Of a stretch of 15,529 nt of DNA, positions 7,285 to 14,542 are shown piece after piece. The stretch spans positions 1 through 15,529 of the forward strand of contig CAZNTU010000127.1 of assembly GCA_964575975.1 (NCBI GenBank), read 5' to 3'. Source of the stretch: G963674505 sp964575975. Lineage in GTDB: Bacteria > Desulfobacterota > Desulfobacteria > Desulfobacterales > SKZT01. Position numbers and translations under genes: made by a program. The notes under the pieces are model-generated. The model had not been told where the DNA came from. It saw only the letters and a program-made list of their open reading frames with translations, and ran no database searches. How positions within the stretch are numbered: the first letter of the stretch is position 1; every line of letters begins with the position of its first letter.

Positions 7285-8856
7285 TTAAAAAGGCTCGATC
7301 ATTCGCTCGCCCCGAATCGCCTCGAAATGCACCGCCTTTTCGGGCGAGCTTTTCGAGGCGTTCCTGGCGAGTCCGTTCTCCATCAGCCTTCTCAGTTTGT
7401 CGATGACTTCCCTGTGGGATTTGGCCAGCGGCACCATGTCCTTTATGCTGTTGATCAAATCCCGGGTTTCCATTTGCCTCCTCCCGTCCATAAACGCCGG
7501 GAACATGGCGTCCTTGACCGCCGCCTCTAGTTCCGCGCCGACGAAACCGGCCGACTCCGTCGCGATTTCGTCGAGATCGAACCGCTGGGCGACCATGGTG
7601 TGCCCGCTTTTCTTCAGATGAACCTCCAGGATTTTTTTGCGCTCCTCCAGAGTCGGCAAATCCAGGAAGAAAACTTCGTCGAACCGTCCTTTTCTCAGAA
7701 ATTCCGGCGGCAGCCTTTCGATGTCGTTGGCCGTGGCGAAAACGAACACGGGCTGGGTTCTTTCCTGCATCCAGGTCAGGAAAAAGGCCAGCACCCTGGA
7801 AGCGGTGCCGCTGTCCCCCGTCGATCCGGCGAACGCCTTTTCGATTTCGTCCACCCACAGGATGCAGGGCGAGATGACTTCGGAGATCCGAACCGCCTCT
7901 CTCAGGTTTTGCTCGGACGATCCCAGAGCGCTGCCGAAAACCGCTCCCATGTCGAGTCTCAGCAAAGGCACTTTCCAGGACCCGCTCGTCATTTTCGCGC
8001 AGAGGCTTTTTCCGGTGCCGGGAATGCCGATGAGAGCGATCCCCGAAGGGGGCGTCAGACCGTATTCCCTTGCTTCCTCCGAAAACGCCTCTTTTCTCTG
8101 CCACAGCCATTTTTTCAAAACCTCGAGACCTCCGACGTTGTCGGAACTCTCCACGTTGGGATAGAATTCCAAAGCGCCGCTTTCCCGAATGATGCGGCAT
8201 TTTTCCTCGACGATCAAATCGATGCAGGATTCGGTCAGGGTTCCGTTTCGGGAGCCGACAATGGCCTTGCGGAGGACCCGCTCCGCCTGGGTGGCAGAAA
8301 GGCCGAGGCCGGATTCGACGATATTGTCCTTCAAGGCGGGGTTGTTTCCATCGAATGCGCTTTTTCCGACCACCCTCGCCAGAATGCCTTCCATCGTCTT
8401 CCCGTCCGGCTTCTCGTATTCCAGGGAGACCATGTCTTCCTTCAGTTCCTTGGGCACGGCGACGTCCGGCGTAAGAACGACGATGTATTTCCGGGACGAA
8501 GACGCGGGCAGCTTTCCGGCAAGGTTTCGAAGCTTTCGGACGACCGACTTTTTTAGCTCCCAAACCTGGTGGAAGTCCTTCAGGACGAATATGGCGTCGC
8601 CGTCGAACTGGTCGATCATGTTCAGGATCGTGTCGGGGGTGGCGGTCTGGCCGACATTGAATTCGGAGGCGCTCTTTTTCAGGCAGTCGAACTGGTCCGC
8701 GACGTCCCAGGAGTAAACGCCGAGATTTTCCAATCCGGGCGCCTTTTGGGTCAAAAGGACCAAATCCCGTATGATTCGGGTTTCCTCGTAACTGACAAGG
8801 TGAATGACATGAATTCTGGATTTCAGCATCAGGACGATTTCGGAATGCGTGTTCAT
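7285..8856 (-). CDS. Ycf46-like AAA+ ATPase (intact)
   Basis: A 523-aa protein of the Ycf46 type: a degenerate N-terminal P-loop-like domain (about 1-165), a helical linker (about 170-235) and a canonical AAA+ domain. Motifs: Walker A GIPGTGKS (277-284), Walker B CILWVDEIEK (331-340), sensor 1 ATAND (374-378), KGRFDE with the presumed arginine finger R391, and a lid helix GAELEAAVKDA near 440-450. It probably forms an ATP-driven remodelling ring; the substrate is unknown. The start ATG (8854-8856) follows AAGGAG by about 6 nt and overlaps the stop of the radical SAM gene by 4 nt. It is the only one of three related AAA+ copies in the window that keeps all catalytic motifs, so it is likely the working motor of the cassette. 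Confidence 0.93.
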   Translation of the reverse strand: MNTHSEIVLMLKSRIHVIHLVSYEETRIIRDLVLLTQKAPGLENLGVYSWDVADQFDCLKKSASEFNVGQTATPDTILNMIDQFDGDAIFVLKDFHQVWELKKSVVRKLRNLAGKLPASSSRKYIVVLTPDVAVPKELKEDMVSLEYEKPDGKTMEGILARVVGKSAFDGNNPALKDNIVESGLGLSATQAERVLRKAIVGSRNGTLTESCIDLIVEEKCRIIRESGALEFYPNVESSDNVGGLEVLKKWLWQRKEAFSEEAREYGLTPPSGIALIGIPGTGKSLCAKMTSGSWKVPLLRLDMGAVFGSALGSSEQNLREAVRISEVISPCILWVDEIEKAFAGSTGDSGTASRVLAFFLTWMQERTQPVFVFATANDIERLPPEFLRKGRFDEVFFLDLPTLEERKKILEVHLKKSGHTMVAQRFDLDEIATESAGFVGAELEAAVKDAMFPAFMDGRRQMETRDLINSIKDMVPLAKSHREVIDKLRRLMENGLARNASKSSPEKAVHFEAIRGERMIEPF

Positions 8857-9475
8857 GTTTTCTCCTTTTTCGATTTCAACGTTCCTGTCTTTGCAAACGG
8901 CAAAAAGCCGGTCAATTCGATCGACCCGTCGGGTTTGACGCGGATTTCCCCTTTTTTCCCTTGGCGGCCGAAATCGTGGTTCCGATATCTGCCGGTCAGA
9001 AAAACCAGTTCCTGGTTGGAACTTCCCAGCAGGGGATGGCTCGACGGCTTGTTTCCGTCGTAGGGCCCGGCGACCAGCAGGTCGGTTTGTTCCAGCAACG
9101 CCCGACGGTCCTTGTCCCCGCTCTCCAGCAACGCCCGCTTCTCGTGCCCGGTGAAAACCACGACGCTCTTGCCCGCCTCTTTCGCGGCCGCGGCCACCTT
9201 GGACAGTGCTTTCGCCTGGCTGAAAGGCTCCCCCCGGAAAACGAGACCCCTTCCGTGTTCGTCGCCCCCAAAATCCACCGGGTGACGGTTTCGACGGACT
9301 CCAGCCGCGAATCGTCGAAATCCTGGAACTCCGGGTTGAAGCAGCCCGGGCATCGGAACGGACATCCGCGCACCCACAGCACGGCTCGCAGACCCGGCCC
9401 GTTGACGCGGGATTCGGGAACGAAAGCCCCCACGCCGATCATGTCTCCGTACCTGTTTTCTCTCGTCGTTTTCAT
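8853..9475 (-). pseudogene. Radical SAM activating-enzyme-like protein (NrdG type), frameshifted in a G6 run
   Basis: Two overlapping frames together encode one protein of about 207 residues. The N-terminal part starts at ATG 9475, 5 nt after the Hsp70-like stop, and carries the radical SAM motif Cx3Cx2C (C38, C42, C45 in RGCPFRCPGCFN), continuing to EGVSFSGG. The C-terminal part is in another frame: GEPFSQAKALSKVAAAAKEA, then VVVFTGHE, LLVAGPYDG and a tail ending at 8853. The switch falls in six C's at 9230-9235 (GGGGGG on the coding strand). One more G restores the GGEPF motif of activating enzymes. The family installs glycyl radicals or modifies peptides through SAM cleavage; the target here is unknown. 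A homopolymer sequencing or assembly error is the simplest explanation, then a phase-variable tract, then real decay. An internal ATG at 9442 is an alternative start. Confidence 0.82.
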
Positions 9476-9480
9476 CGTCT

Positions 9481-11103
9481 TCACAACCTTACCAATGGAA
9501 AATTTCTGACCGGCAGATAAATCTTTTCTCCGGAGGCGACCTTGATATAGGAGCGGCTGCCCGGCCGGTTGTCCTTCAAAGAGAGGGTCAGCCGCTTGTT
9601 TTCGTCTATTCCGAAGCCGGCTACGAAGCGCTTGTTCTCGTCCCGGCTGCAAACGGGGTCCGGGAACAGGAATTCCCGGTTTTCCGGATTCAGAGGGCGG
9701 ATGCGGTTTTTCCGCGAATTGCCCTTGGCGACCATCCTGACCCGGCCGTTTTCGTCCACTTCCATGGCCGCCTCCGGGCTGACGATGTCGGAGCGCTCGT
9801 ACACGATCAATTCCAGGGCGTCGGTTTCCATGGCGGCCGGCGTGATGTAAATCCCGCAAACGGGTTTCTGCGTCGGATAGTCCGTCCCTTTGGGGATGAT
9901 CGGAATCTCCTCGAATTCCTTGAGTTCGCCGTTCCAGCCCATGAGGCAGTAGTCGTGAATCAGGGCCGCGCCGCCCACTCCCTCCTCGGCGTACCGGCAC
10001 GCGCCCGAGGCGACGGCGTCGAAGGGCTTTTCCGCGCAGACCCGGATATCGGGAAACAGGGTATGCAGAATTTCCGGCACTCCGGCCAGCAGGCTGGTGC
10101 CTCCCGTCGTCAACACCGCCTTGATTTCGGATTTTCTCGTTCCGTACTTGTCCAAGGCGTTTTCCAGCGCCCTGTCCACGGTCCTGGCGACGGTTTGCCT
10201 GAAATTCCTTTCGTCGAGCAGGTCCAGGAGTTCCTTTCGGGAAAAGTCGCTGCTGACCAGTTTGTTGCGAACATCGTTGAACCGGGTGATATCGGCGGTC
10301 CGCTCTCCGGAGGAAAGGGCTATCTTGGCGTTTTCCACGTCCTCGAGCAACGCCGTGCCCATGGCTTTCAGATCCTCGTCGCCCAGTCCTTCCTTTTTCG
10401 CCAGATGCTCCAGCATCCACCGGTCCACGAGCATTCCTCCGATCTCTTCCCCGGCCCGGCCCAGAATTTTGCACTTTTTCGAACTGTCCGCCTCGAAATC
10501 GGTCTTGACGATGGAGACGTCCAGGGTGCCGCCGCCGAAATCGAAGATCAGAAAGATGTCCGCGTCCCGCACCCCTTCGCGATATCCGAGGATGCAGGCC
10601 GTGGCCTCGTCCAGCATTTGGACGCGCCCGGGGAAAACCTTGACCGCCGCGCCCGATATCCAGTCTGTGTAGTGGTCGTACGCCTCCACCGGAACGGTGA
10701 GGATCAGATCCTCGTCCTTGTTGCCGCCCAGGCTTCCCAGGACGAACGTCAGAACGTACTCGAAGAGTTGGGTCGCCGCTTCCAGATGGCTGACGCGCCT
10801 GTCGCCGACTCTTCTGGTCGATTTGTTCTTGCGCAGGACGTCCAGCTTCAGCCATCGGAACGTTTCGGGGAGGTTGACGAGGCCTTCCCTATCCACCTGC
10901 GCGCCCAGCCTGAACGTTCGGTTGTTCGCGTAGTGGATGAGACTGGGAATGACGCTGGCCGGCCGGTCGTCCGGAGAACCCGGCCTTTTGCATGCGAATT
11001 CGCGGGACAGCTCCGGGACCTCGATGAGTTGAACCCTGTCCTCCGCCGGGTTCCAGCGCGCCGCCACCGTGTTGCACGTTCCGAAATCGATCGAAATCGC
11101 CAT
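9481..11103 (-). CDS. Divergent Hsp70-like ATPase
   Basis: A 540-aa protein with the actin/Hsp70 ATPase motifs: phosphate-1 IDFGTCNT (5-12), phosphate-2 FDFGGGTLDVSIV (187-199) and adenosine motif GGTSLLAGV (334-342). It is shorter than DnaK (about 640 aa), lacks a recognisable DLLLLD interdomain linker and lid, and ends in a different beta-rich region (about 390-540, with LTLSLKDNRPGSRSYI). It is therefore a specialised Hsp70 relative, not housekeeping DnaK. The start ATG at 11103 follows AAGGAG by about 8 nt. It lies 4 nt after the GrpE-like gene and 5 nt before the radical SAM gene. The pairing with its own GrpE-like partner suggests a dedicated nucleotide-driven switch or chaperone within the cassette (inference). 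No DnaJ is present. Confidence 0.92.
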   Translation of the reverse strand: MAISIDFGTCNTVAARWNPAEDRVQLIEVPELSREFACKRPGSPDDRPASVIPSLIHYANNRTFRLGAQVDREGLVNLPETFRWLKLDVLRKNKSTRRVGDRRVSHLEAATQLFEYVLTFVLGSLGGNKDEDLILTVPVEAYDHYTDWISGAAVKVFPGRVQMLDEATACILGYREGVRDADIFLIFDFGGGTLDVSIVKTDFEADSSKKCKILGRAGEEIGGMLVDRWMLEHLAKKEGLGDEDLKAMGTALLEDVENAKIALSSGERTADITRFNDVRNKLVSSDFSRKELLDLLDERNFRQTVARTVDRALENALDKYGTRKSEIKAVLTTGGTSLLAGVPEILHTLFPDIRVCAEKPFDAVASGACRYAEEGVGGAALIHDYCLMGWNGELKEFEEIPIIPKGTDYPTQKPVCGIYITPAAMETDALELIVYERSDIVSPEAAMEVDENGRVRMVAKGNSRKNRIRPLNPENREFLFPDPVCSRDENKRFVAGFGIDENKRLTLSLKDNRPGSRSYIKVASGEKIYLPVRNFPLVRL

Positions 11104-11107
11104 TTTT

Positions 11108-11695
11108 CTACTCCTTTGCGCTCACCAATGCTTTCAGCAGTACCGTGTCGTTCCTCCTGCATCCCGGAAACCGAACCTTGACCGTCATTCCCTGAGAGAC
11201 CCCGCCGCCGCTCATCCGCTGGTGGTACCGGGCGTCGAACGCGATTTCCTCTCCGGGCGAGCCGATCGGTTCGAAACCGCTTTCGAACACCGTCTTTTCG
11301 ATTTTGGATAGAATCTTGAACAGATCGTCGGCCCCGATTTCCGTGCCTCTCTCGTGCAACGCCCGCATGGCGGACGATTGGGACAAAAGCGGCGCGAGCC
11401 TTTTCGCCAGTTCCACGATTCCGTCCTCCCCCGCCGACTTCGCGTCCTCGCATGCCTTGCGGGACAGCATCCCGTATTCGTTTTTCAATTGCGCGATCCG
11501 TCGGTCCCGGTCTTCGATGTCCATTGCAAGGCTTGCGATTTTGGCCTGAAAATCCGAGTCCTTCGGTTCCGCAGGTGCGACCGCCGCCAAGGCGGCGCTT
11601 TCGTTTTCCTCCGCCTTTTCGCGAATTCCACCGGCCGCCGCCTTTTTCCAGGCCGAGAAAAAACGAGTTACAAATCCTTCCGATTGCGATGCCAT
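11108..11695 (-). CDS. GrpE-like nucleotide exchange factor
   Basis: A 195-aa protein with the GrpE layout: a disordered Ala/Glu-rich N-terminus, a charged helix (about 45-85, AKIASLAMDIEDRDRRIAQL), a helical middle with LAKRLAPLL, and a C-terminal beta domain (about 140-195). The last part has FDARYHQRMSGG, VKVRFPGCRRND and VLLKALV, which correspond to the FDP-H, pGY and VLRPA-V positions of GrpE. GrpE opens the Hsp70 nucleotide pocket to release ADP. The gene sits 4 nt upstream of the Hsp70-like gene, which supports the call. The start ATG at 11695 follows GGAGG by about 8 nt. Similarity is structural and motif-level, so divergence from housekeeping GrpE is substantial. Confidence 0.75.
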   Translation of the reverse strand: MASQSEGFVTRFFSAWKKAAAGGIREKAEENESAALAAVAPAEPKDSDFQAKIASLAMDIEDRDRRIAQLKNEYGMLSRKACEDAKSAGEDGIVELAKRLAPLLSQSSAMRALHERGTEIGADDLFKILSKIEKTVFESGFEPIGSPGEEIAFDARYHQRMSGGGVSQGMTVKVRFPGCRRNDTVLLKALVSAKE

Positions 11696-11722
11696 TTTCC
11701 AATCCTCCGTTTCCGTTTATCC

Positions 11723-12068
11723 TTTAAGGGCCACGGAACGAAATAAATAAACCAACTCTCTTTCCGTCGGTATGCGCGGAACGGTGACAATTTTGTTTCT
11801 TACCGAGCCTCGAATAAGGTAATAAGGTTGTCGTTAATACGGTGTCGCGTGCTACTAAGGTTTGGAAGTGCTAAAATAAGGTTTTTTCCGGATCTTTTTT
11901 AAAAACCTTATTTTCGTTCTTTTCAACCTTAGTAGCACGAGACACCCCCTTTACCCCCGACCTTATTACCTTATTAAGTACTCGGAACGAAACAAAGCCG
12001 CCGACGTTGCGCTCAATACACCGACGGCAAAGGCGGTTGCATATTTATTTCGTTCCGTGGCCCTTAAA
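11723..12068. mobile_element. TTAA-flanked fold-back (MITE-like) element
   Basis: The ends match over 27 nt as inverted repeats (11723-11749 and 12042-12068, containing AAGGGCCACGGAACGAAATA). TTAA is present at both boundaries (11724-11727 and 12064-12067). Beyond the termini the two halves remain imperfect reverse complements to the centre near 11895: shared blocks are CCGTCGGT, AATAAGGTAATAAGGT, CGTGCTACTAAGGTT and AAAATAAGGTTTTT. No ORF for a transposase is inside, so it would move in trans. It fills almost the entire gap between the helical-repeat gene and the GrpE-like gene. The upstream gene's TAA stop lies inside the TTAA. The transcript would form a very long hairpin that could reduce read-through or RNA stability. 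Confidence 0.82.
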
Positions 12069-13587
12069 AAGTCAGTTCGTCCTTTGCCGGCGCGTCCTTG
12101 GTCGCCCCGATCGCCGTGGAATAAGGCGCGGTGTCCTCTTTCGTCGCCGTGAACATCGTGCCGGAAAAATATTCCTGGAAAGAGACGAGAATCTGGAGAA
12201 GTCCTCGTTTCAAGCCGTCGGAGCCGTTTCTTTCCTCCCGCTCCAATGCCGCGCGGAACCGATTCAATTCGTCGGGAGTGCAGTCGGGCTTGCTGTTCAG
12301 CATCCCCGTATCCAGATCCAAAAGCATGTTCAGCCACTGCACGTGATCCTTCCGGGAGACTTCCGCAAGCTCCGGGGCCGTCAAGCGGGCCGCGAGCCTG
12401 TCCGGCCAGTGCTTGCTTTCCGAAGCGCGCTTCACTGCCTCCCGGTCGGTCAATCCGCGCGGAAATCCGAGATAGATCGATTTCAGACGCTCGAAGGGAT
12501 CGTCCGAGGTCAAGCCTGATCTCAACTCGTCGTCCGTCGGATTTCGTCGTTCCCAATATTCGAAAAGGTCCGAAACGCCCGCGGGAAGTTTTTCGCCCTG
12601 TTCGAAAGAGACTTTGCCGATTTTTCCGAATGCTCCGACGGCTTTCGAAACGGCTTTGCGCCGGCGGTCGTCGTCGTCCGGAAGCCACCCGTTTTTCGCC
12701 CACCGCTCGCAAAGCTCCAGCAATCCGGGAAGGACCATGTGCCGGGAAGCGTCGAACAGACCCTTTTCGTTGCCTGCGGCCGCGAGTTCCTTCGCGTACT
12801 TCTCGAGATCGAAGTCATCCTTTGCGGCAAGTGCGCGGCTGTAGGCGGTCAGCAAATCGGCGCTGCCGCTCCGGGCGATTCTTTCGTTCAGCGTGGACTT
12901 CAGTTTTTGGCATGCCCGCTTCCATATCCTTTCGAACAGGCCATCCTCCTTTTCGTGAAGCCTGGCGTACGCCTCGAAATCGCCGGATGCGAGATAGCAA
13001 AGCCCCTCCAGATCGGCGGACTCCGGAAGGCGGTTTTGTTCTCGGACGACGTCGAGCAACGCGTCGTCGCCGGATTCCGCCCATAAAATAGACACGTGTT
13101 CGTTGAAAGCGGCCTCGTCGGGCATGATGGAAATGAAGCGCAGGACCTCCTTCCGAATGTCTTCGTCCGTGTCGCGGAAGAAGCCCACGATTCGAGACGC
13201 GATCCGGTTCCTCTTTTCCGCCGTTTGTTTCTCCAGTCTGGAAAGGATTTTTTCGGAAGCTCCGATCTTCAGCAGGGAAAGGAGCATCGATTTTCCTTCG
13301 GACGCCGGTGTTCTCTTCTCCCTGAGCGCTTGCCCGAGGGCCTTTCCGCGGGTTTCGGACCAGATTTGCCACAGGCGGTCGATTTTTTCGGCGTCTTCCA
13401 CACGGAGAACGATTTCCTTTATTTCCGGAGCGCGACGGTGGGTTTCGATGGCCTTTGTCAAAATGTCCATCGCTTCGGGTTCGTCGGTTTCGGAAAGGTA
13501 TTTCAGTGCGGAGGAATGGAGAAATCTTCTCGTAAAAATAGAAGTTTCATTTAGATATCTTTCGGCTTTTTCGATGTCCATTTTCAT
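12064..13587 (-). CDS. Uncharacterised alpha-helical (HEAT/ARM-like) protein, 507 aa
   Basis: I do not recognise a named family. The protein is highly charged and appears almost wholly helical, with repeated helix pairs such as SSALKYLSETDEPEAMDILT (about 25-45), RIVGFFRDTDEDIRKEVLRF (about 130-150) and DPFERLKSIYLGFPRGLTDR (about 370-390). This periodicity suggests a HEAT- or armadillo-type solenoid scaffold. No signal peptide, transmembrane segment or catalytic motif is visible. The first ATG (13587) follows GGAGG by 6 nt; a second ATG two codons later is possible. The gene lies about 100 nt after the DGR-like lectin protein and, before the fold-back insertion, would have ended about 30 nt before the GrpE-like gene. 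It may link sensor and chaperone (inference). Confidence 0.8.
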   Translation of the reverse strand: MKMDIEKAERYLNETSIFTRRFLHSSALKYLSETDEPEAMDILTKAIETHRRAPEIKEIVLRVEDAEKIDRLWQIWSETRGKALGQALREKRTPASEGKSMLLSLLKIGASEKILSRLEKQTAEKRNRIASRIVGFFRDTDEDIRKEVLRFISIMPDEAAFNEHVSILWAESGDDALLDVVREQNRLPESADLEGLCYLASGDFEAYARLHEKEDGLFERIWKRACQKLKSTLNERIARSGSADLLTAYSRALAAKDDFDLEKYAKELAAAGNEKGLFDASRHMVLPGLLELCERWAKNGWLPDDDDRRRKAVSKAVGAFGKIGKVSFEQGEKLPAGVSDLFEYWERRNPTDDELRSGLTSDDPFERLKSIYLGFPRGLTDREAVKRASESKHWPDRLAARLTAPELAEVSRKDHVQWLNMLLDLDTGMLNSKPDCTPDELNRFRAALEREERNGSDGLKRGLLQILVSFQEYFSGTMFTATKEDTAPYSTAIGATKDAPAKDELTF

Positions 13588-13623
13588 TGGAGGCCTCCAT
13601 ATCTTTTTAAAATTTGCGGATAG

Positions 13624-13653
13624 GGCGTTCTGCGGCTACGCACGCCGAACGCC
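13624..13653. promoter_or_regulatory. Hairpin downstream of the DGR-like gene
   Basis: GGCGTTC (13624-13630) pairs with GAACGCC (13647-13653), with an inner TGCG/CGCA stem (13631-13634 and 13639-13642) around a GCTA loop. It lies about 35 nt past the stop of the lectin-fold gene. There is no adjacent U-tract on the minus strand, so a classical intrinsic terminator is unlikely. It could limit read-through or belong to the DGR target signals (inference). Confidence 0.5.
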
Positions 13654-13686
13654 GAAGACTGCTTCTTGCCGCTGTCCCATTGCCGC

Positions 13687-14538
13687 TCACGGCTGTTGAC
13701 CTGGGGCCAGAACAGCCCGAAACCCGCGGCCGTCGATGCGGTACGACGGGCGGCCGCCGCCGCGGCCGGCGGCGCGGCAGCCCCTGGAGTCGCAGTTCCA
13801 GCTGCCCCCGCGTAGCACGCGGATGGAGCCCGAAGCAGGACCAGTCGGATTTTTATTAGGACTTTTCTTGTAATAATCGGAACCGTACCTGTCGAGGCAC
13901 CACTCCCAAACGTTTCCCGACATGTTGTAAGCCCCGTAGCCGGAAGCCCCTTCCGCATAGTCGTAAACTCGGCAAGTCTCCCCTCCGCCCCGGTTAACGT
14001 AATGGCGGCACCTTTCGGAATCCCATTCGTCCCCCCACGGGTAGGCTTGCCCCGAAGGACCCCGGGCCGCCTTCTCCCACTGCGCCTCCGTGGGAAGCTC
14101 CAAACCTGCCCAGCGGCAGTACGCCCGCGCGTCATCCCAACTCACGCACACCACCGGATGGTCCGAAAGCTCCGGCGGAAAAGCGCTCCCCTTCCATTTG
14201 GGCCCTCCTCCAAAGGAAGCATCCGATTGGGCAGCTTGAAGGGAGAGACCACTCCCTCCTCTGTGCCATTTGAGCCCTCCTCCGAAGGAATAATCCGATT
14301 CGTCCGGCGGCCGATGCCCCGTCTCGTCCACGAACTTCTTGTACTGGCGGTTCGTCACCGCGCACACTCCGATGTAGTAGGCGTCGAGATACACCGCGTG
14401 CCTTGGATTGCTTGAATCTTCGCCGTCCCCCATCTCGAACTCCCCCGCTGGCACCAGCGCCAGTATCGTCCCGTCCTTCTCGTTGACGATCAACTTGTTT
14501 TTCAAGTACGAGCGATAAATTGTAGATATTTCGCCCAT
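13687..14538 (-). CDS. FGE-sulfatase/C-type-lectin-fold protein, likely DGR variable protein
   Basis: A 283-aa protein of the formylglycine-generating-enzyme fold: ALVPAGEFEMGDGE (27-40), AVTNRQYKKFV (60-70), HPVVCVSWDDARAYC (127-141), LPTEAQWEKAARG (148-160), AYPWGDEWD (165-173), GAYNMSGNVWEWC (202-214), RVLRGGSW (240-247) and GFRAV (272-276). The last 40 residues match the pattern of DGR targets. Positions where such proteins carry template-derived Asn (AAC) codons hold diverse residues, all with codons ending in C: N248-C249-D250, G253, G258, G260-G262, Y266, I268-D269-G270. The intervening framework (CRAA, R, P, R, RGFRAV) is constant. A 24-residue internal duplication (about 81-119) is unusual. 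It is the first gene of the minus-strand cassette, with GGAGGTGA seven bases (from GGAGG) before its ATG. It is probably a ligand-binding sensor, not an active FGE. No reverse transcriptase is in the window. Confidence 0.9.
   Translation of the reverse strand: MGEISTIYRSYLKNKLIVNEKDGTILALVPAGEFEMGDGEDSSNPRHAVYLDAYYIGVCAVTNRQYKKFVDETGHRPPDESDYSFGGGLKWHRGGSGLSLQAAQSDASFGGGPKWKGSAFPPELSDHPVVCVSWDDARAYCRWAGLELPTEAQWEKAARGPSGQAYPWGDEWDSERCRHYVNRGGGETCRVYDYAEGASGYGAYNMSGNVWEWCLDRYGSDYYKKSPNKNPTGPASGSIRVLRGGSWNCDSRGCRAAGRGGGRPSYRIDGRGFRAVLAPGQQP
13690..13810 (-). other. Putative DGR variable region (VR)
   Basis: Covers the codons from GGSW to the C-terminus of the lectin-fold gene. Candidate variable codons are 13795-13797 (AAC), 13792-13794 (TGC), 13789-13791 (GAC), 13780-13782, 13765-13767, 13753-13761 (all GGC), 13741-13743 (TAC), 13735-13737 (ATC), 13732-13734 (GAC) and 13729-13731 (GGC). 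Each differs from AAC only in its first two bases, as adenine-directed mutagenesis of a template repeat would produce. No matching template repeat was found in this window. Confidence 0.6.
13691..13717. promoter_or_regulatory. Hairpin at the 3' end of the putative variable region
   Basis: GGCTGTT (13691-13697) pairs with AACAGCC (13711-13717), enclosing a CTGG/CCAG stem (13701-13704 and 13707-13710) with a 2-nt loop. It sits in the codons for the AVLAPGQQP tail, directly beyond the last putative variable codon. In the Bordetella phage DGR a GC hairpin just after the initiation-of-mutagenic-homing site stimulates homing (established). The location here is comparable; the role is inference. Confidence 0.5.
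14194..14300 (-). repeat. Internal 72-bp duplication in the lectin-fold gene
   Basis: A 35-base segment at 14194-14228 recurs at 14266-14300 with few differences, a period of 72 bases (24 codons). It encodes SDYSFGGGLKWHRGGS and then SDASFGGGPKWKGS. The duplication keeps frame and lengthens a surface loop before the conserved HPVVCVSW core. Confidence 0.8.
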
Positions 14539-14542
14539 TGGT

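Noticed and set aside
8996..10855. Long minus-strand frame that contains the radical SAM N-terminus
   Set aside because: Most of it is an out-of-frame reading of the Hsp70-like gene; only the end (from 9475) is real, and it was merged into the radical SAM entry.
13747..13797. Catalytic Cys pair of formylglycine-generating enzyme (C249 and C254)
   Set aside because: The spacing matches the human FGE pair, but aligning on the conserved Ala-Ala framework shifts them, and C249 falls at a putative hypervariable position; catalysis is not supported.
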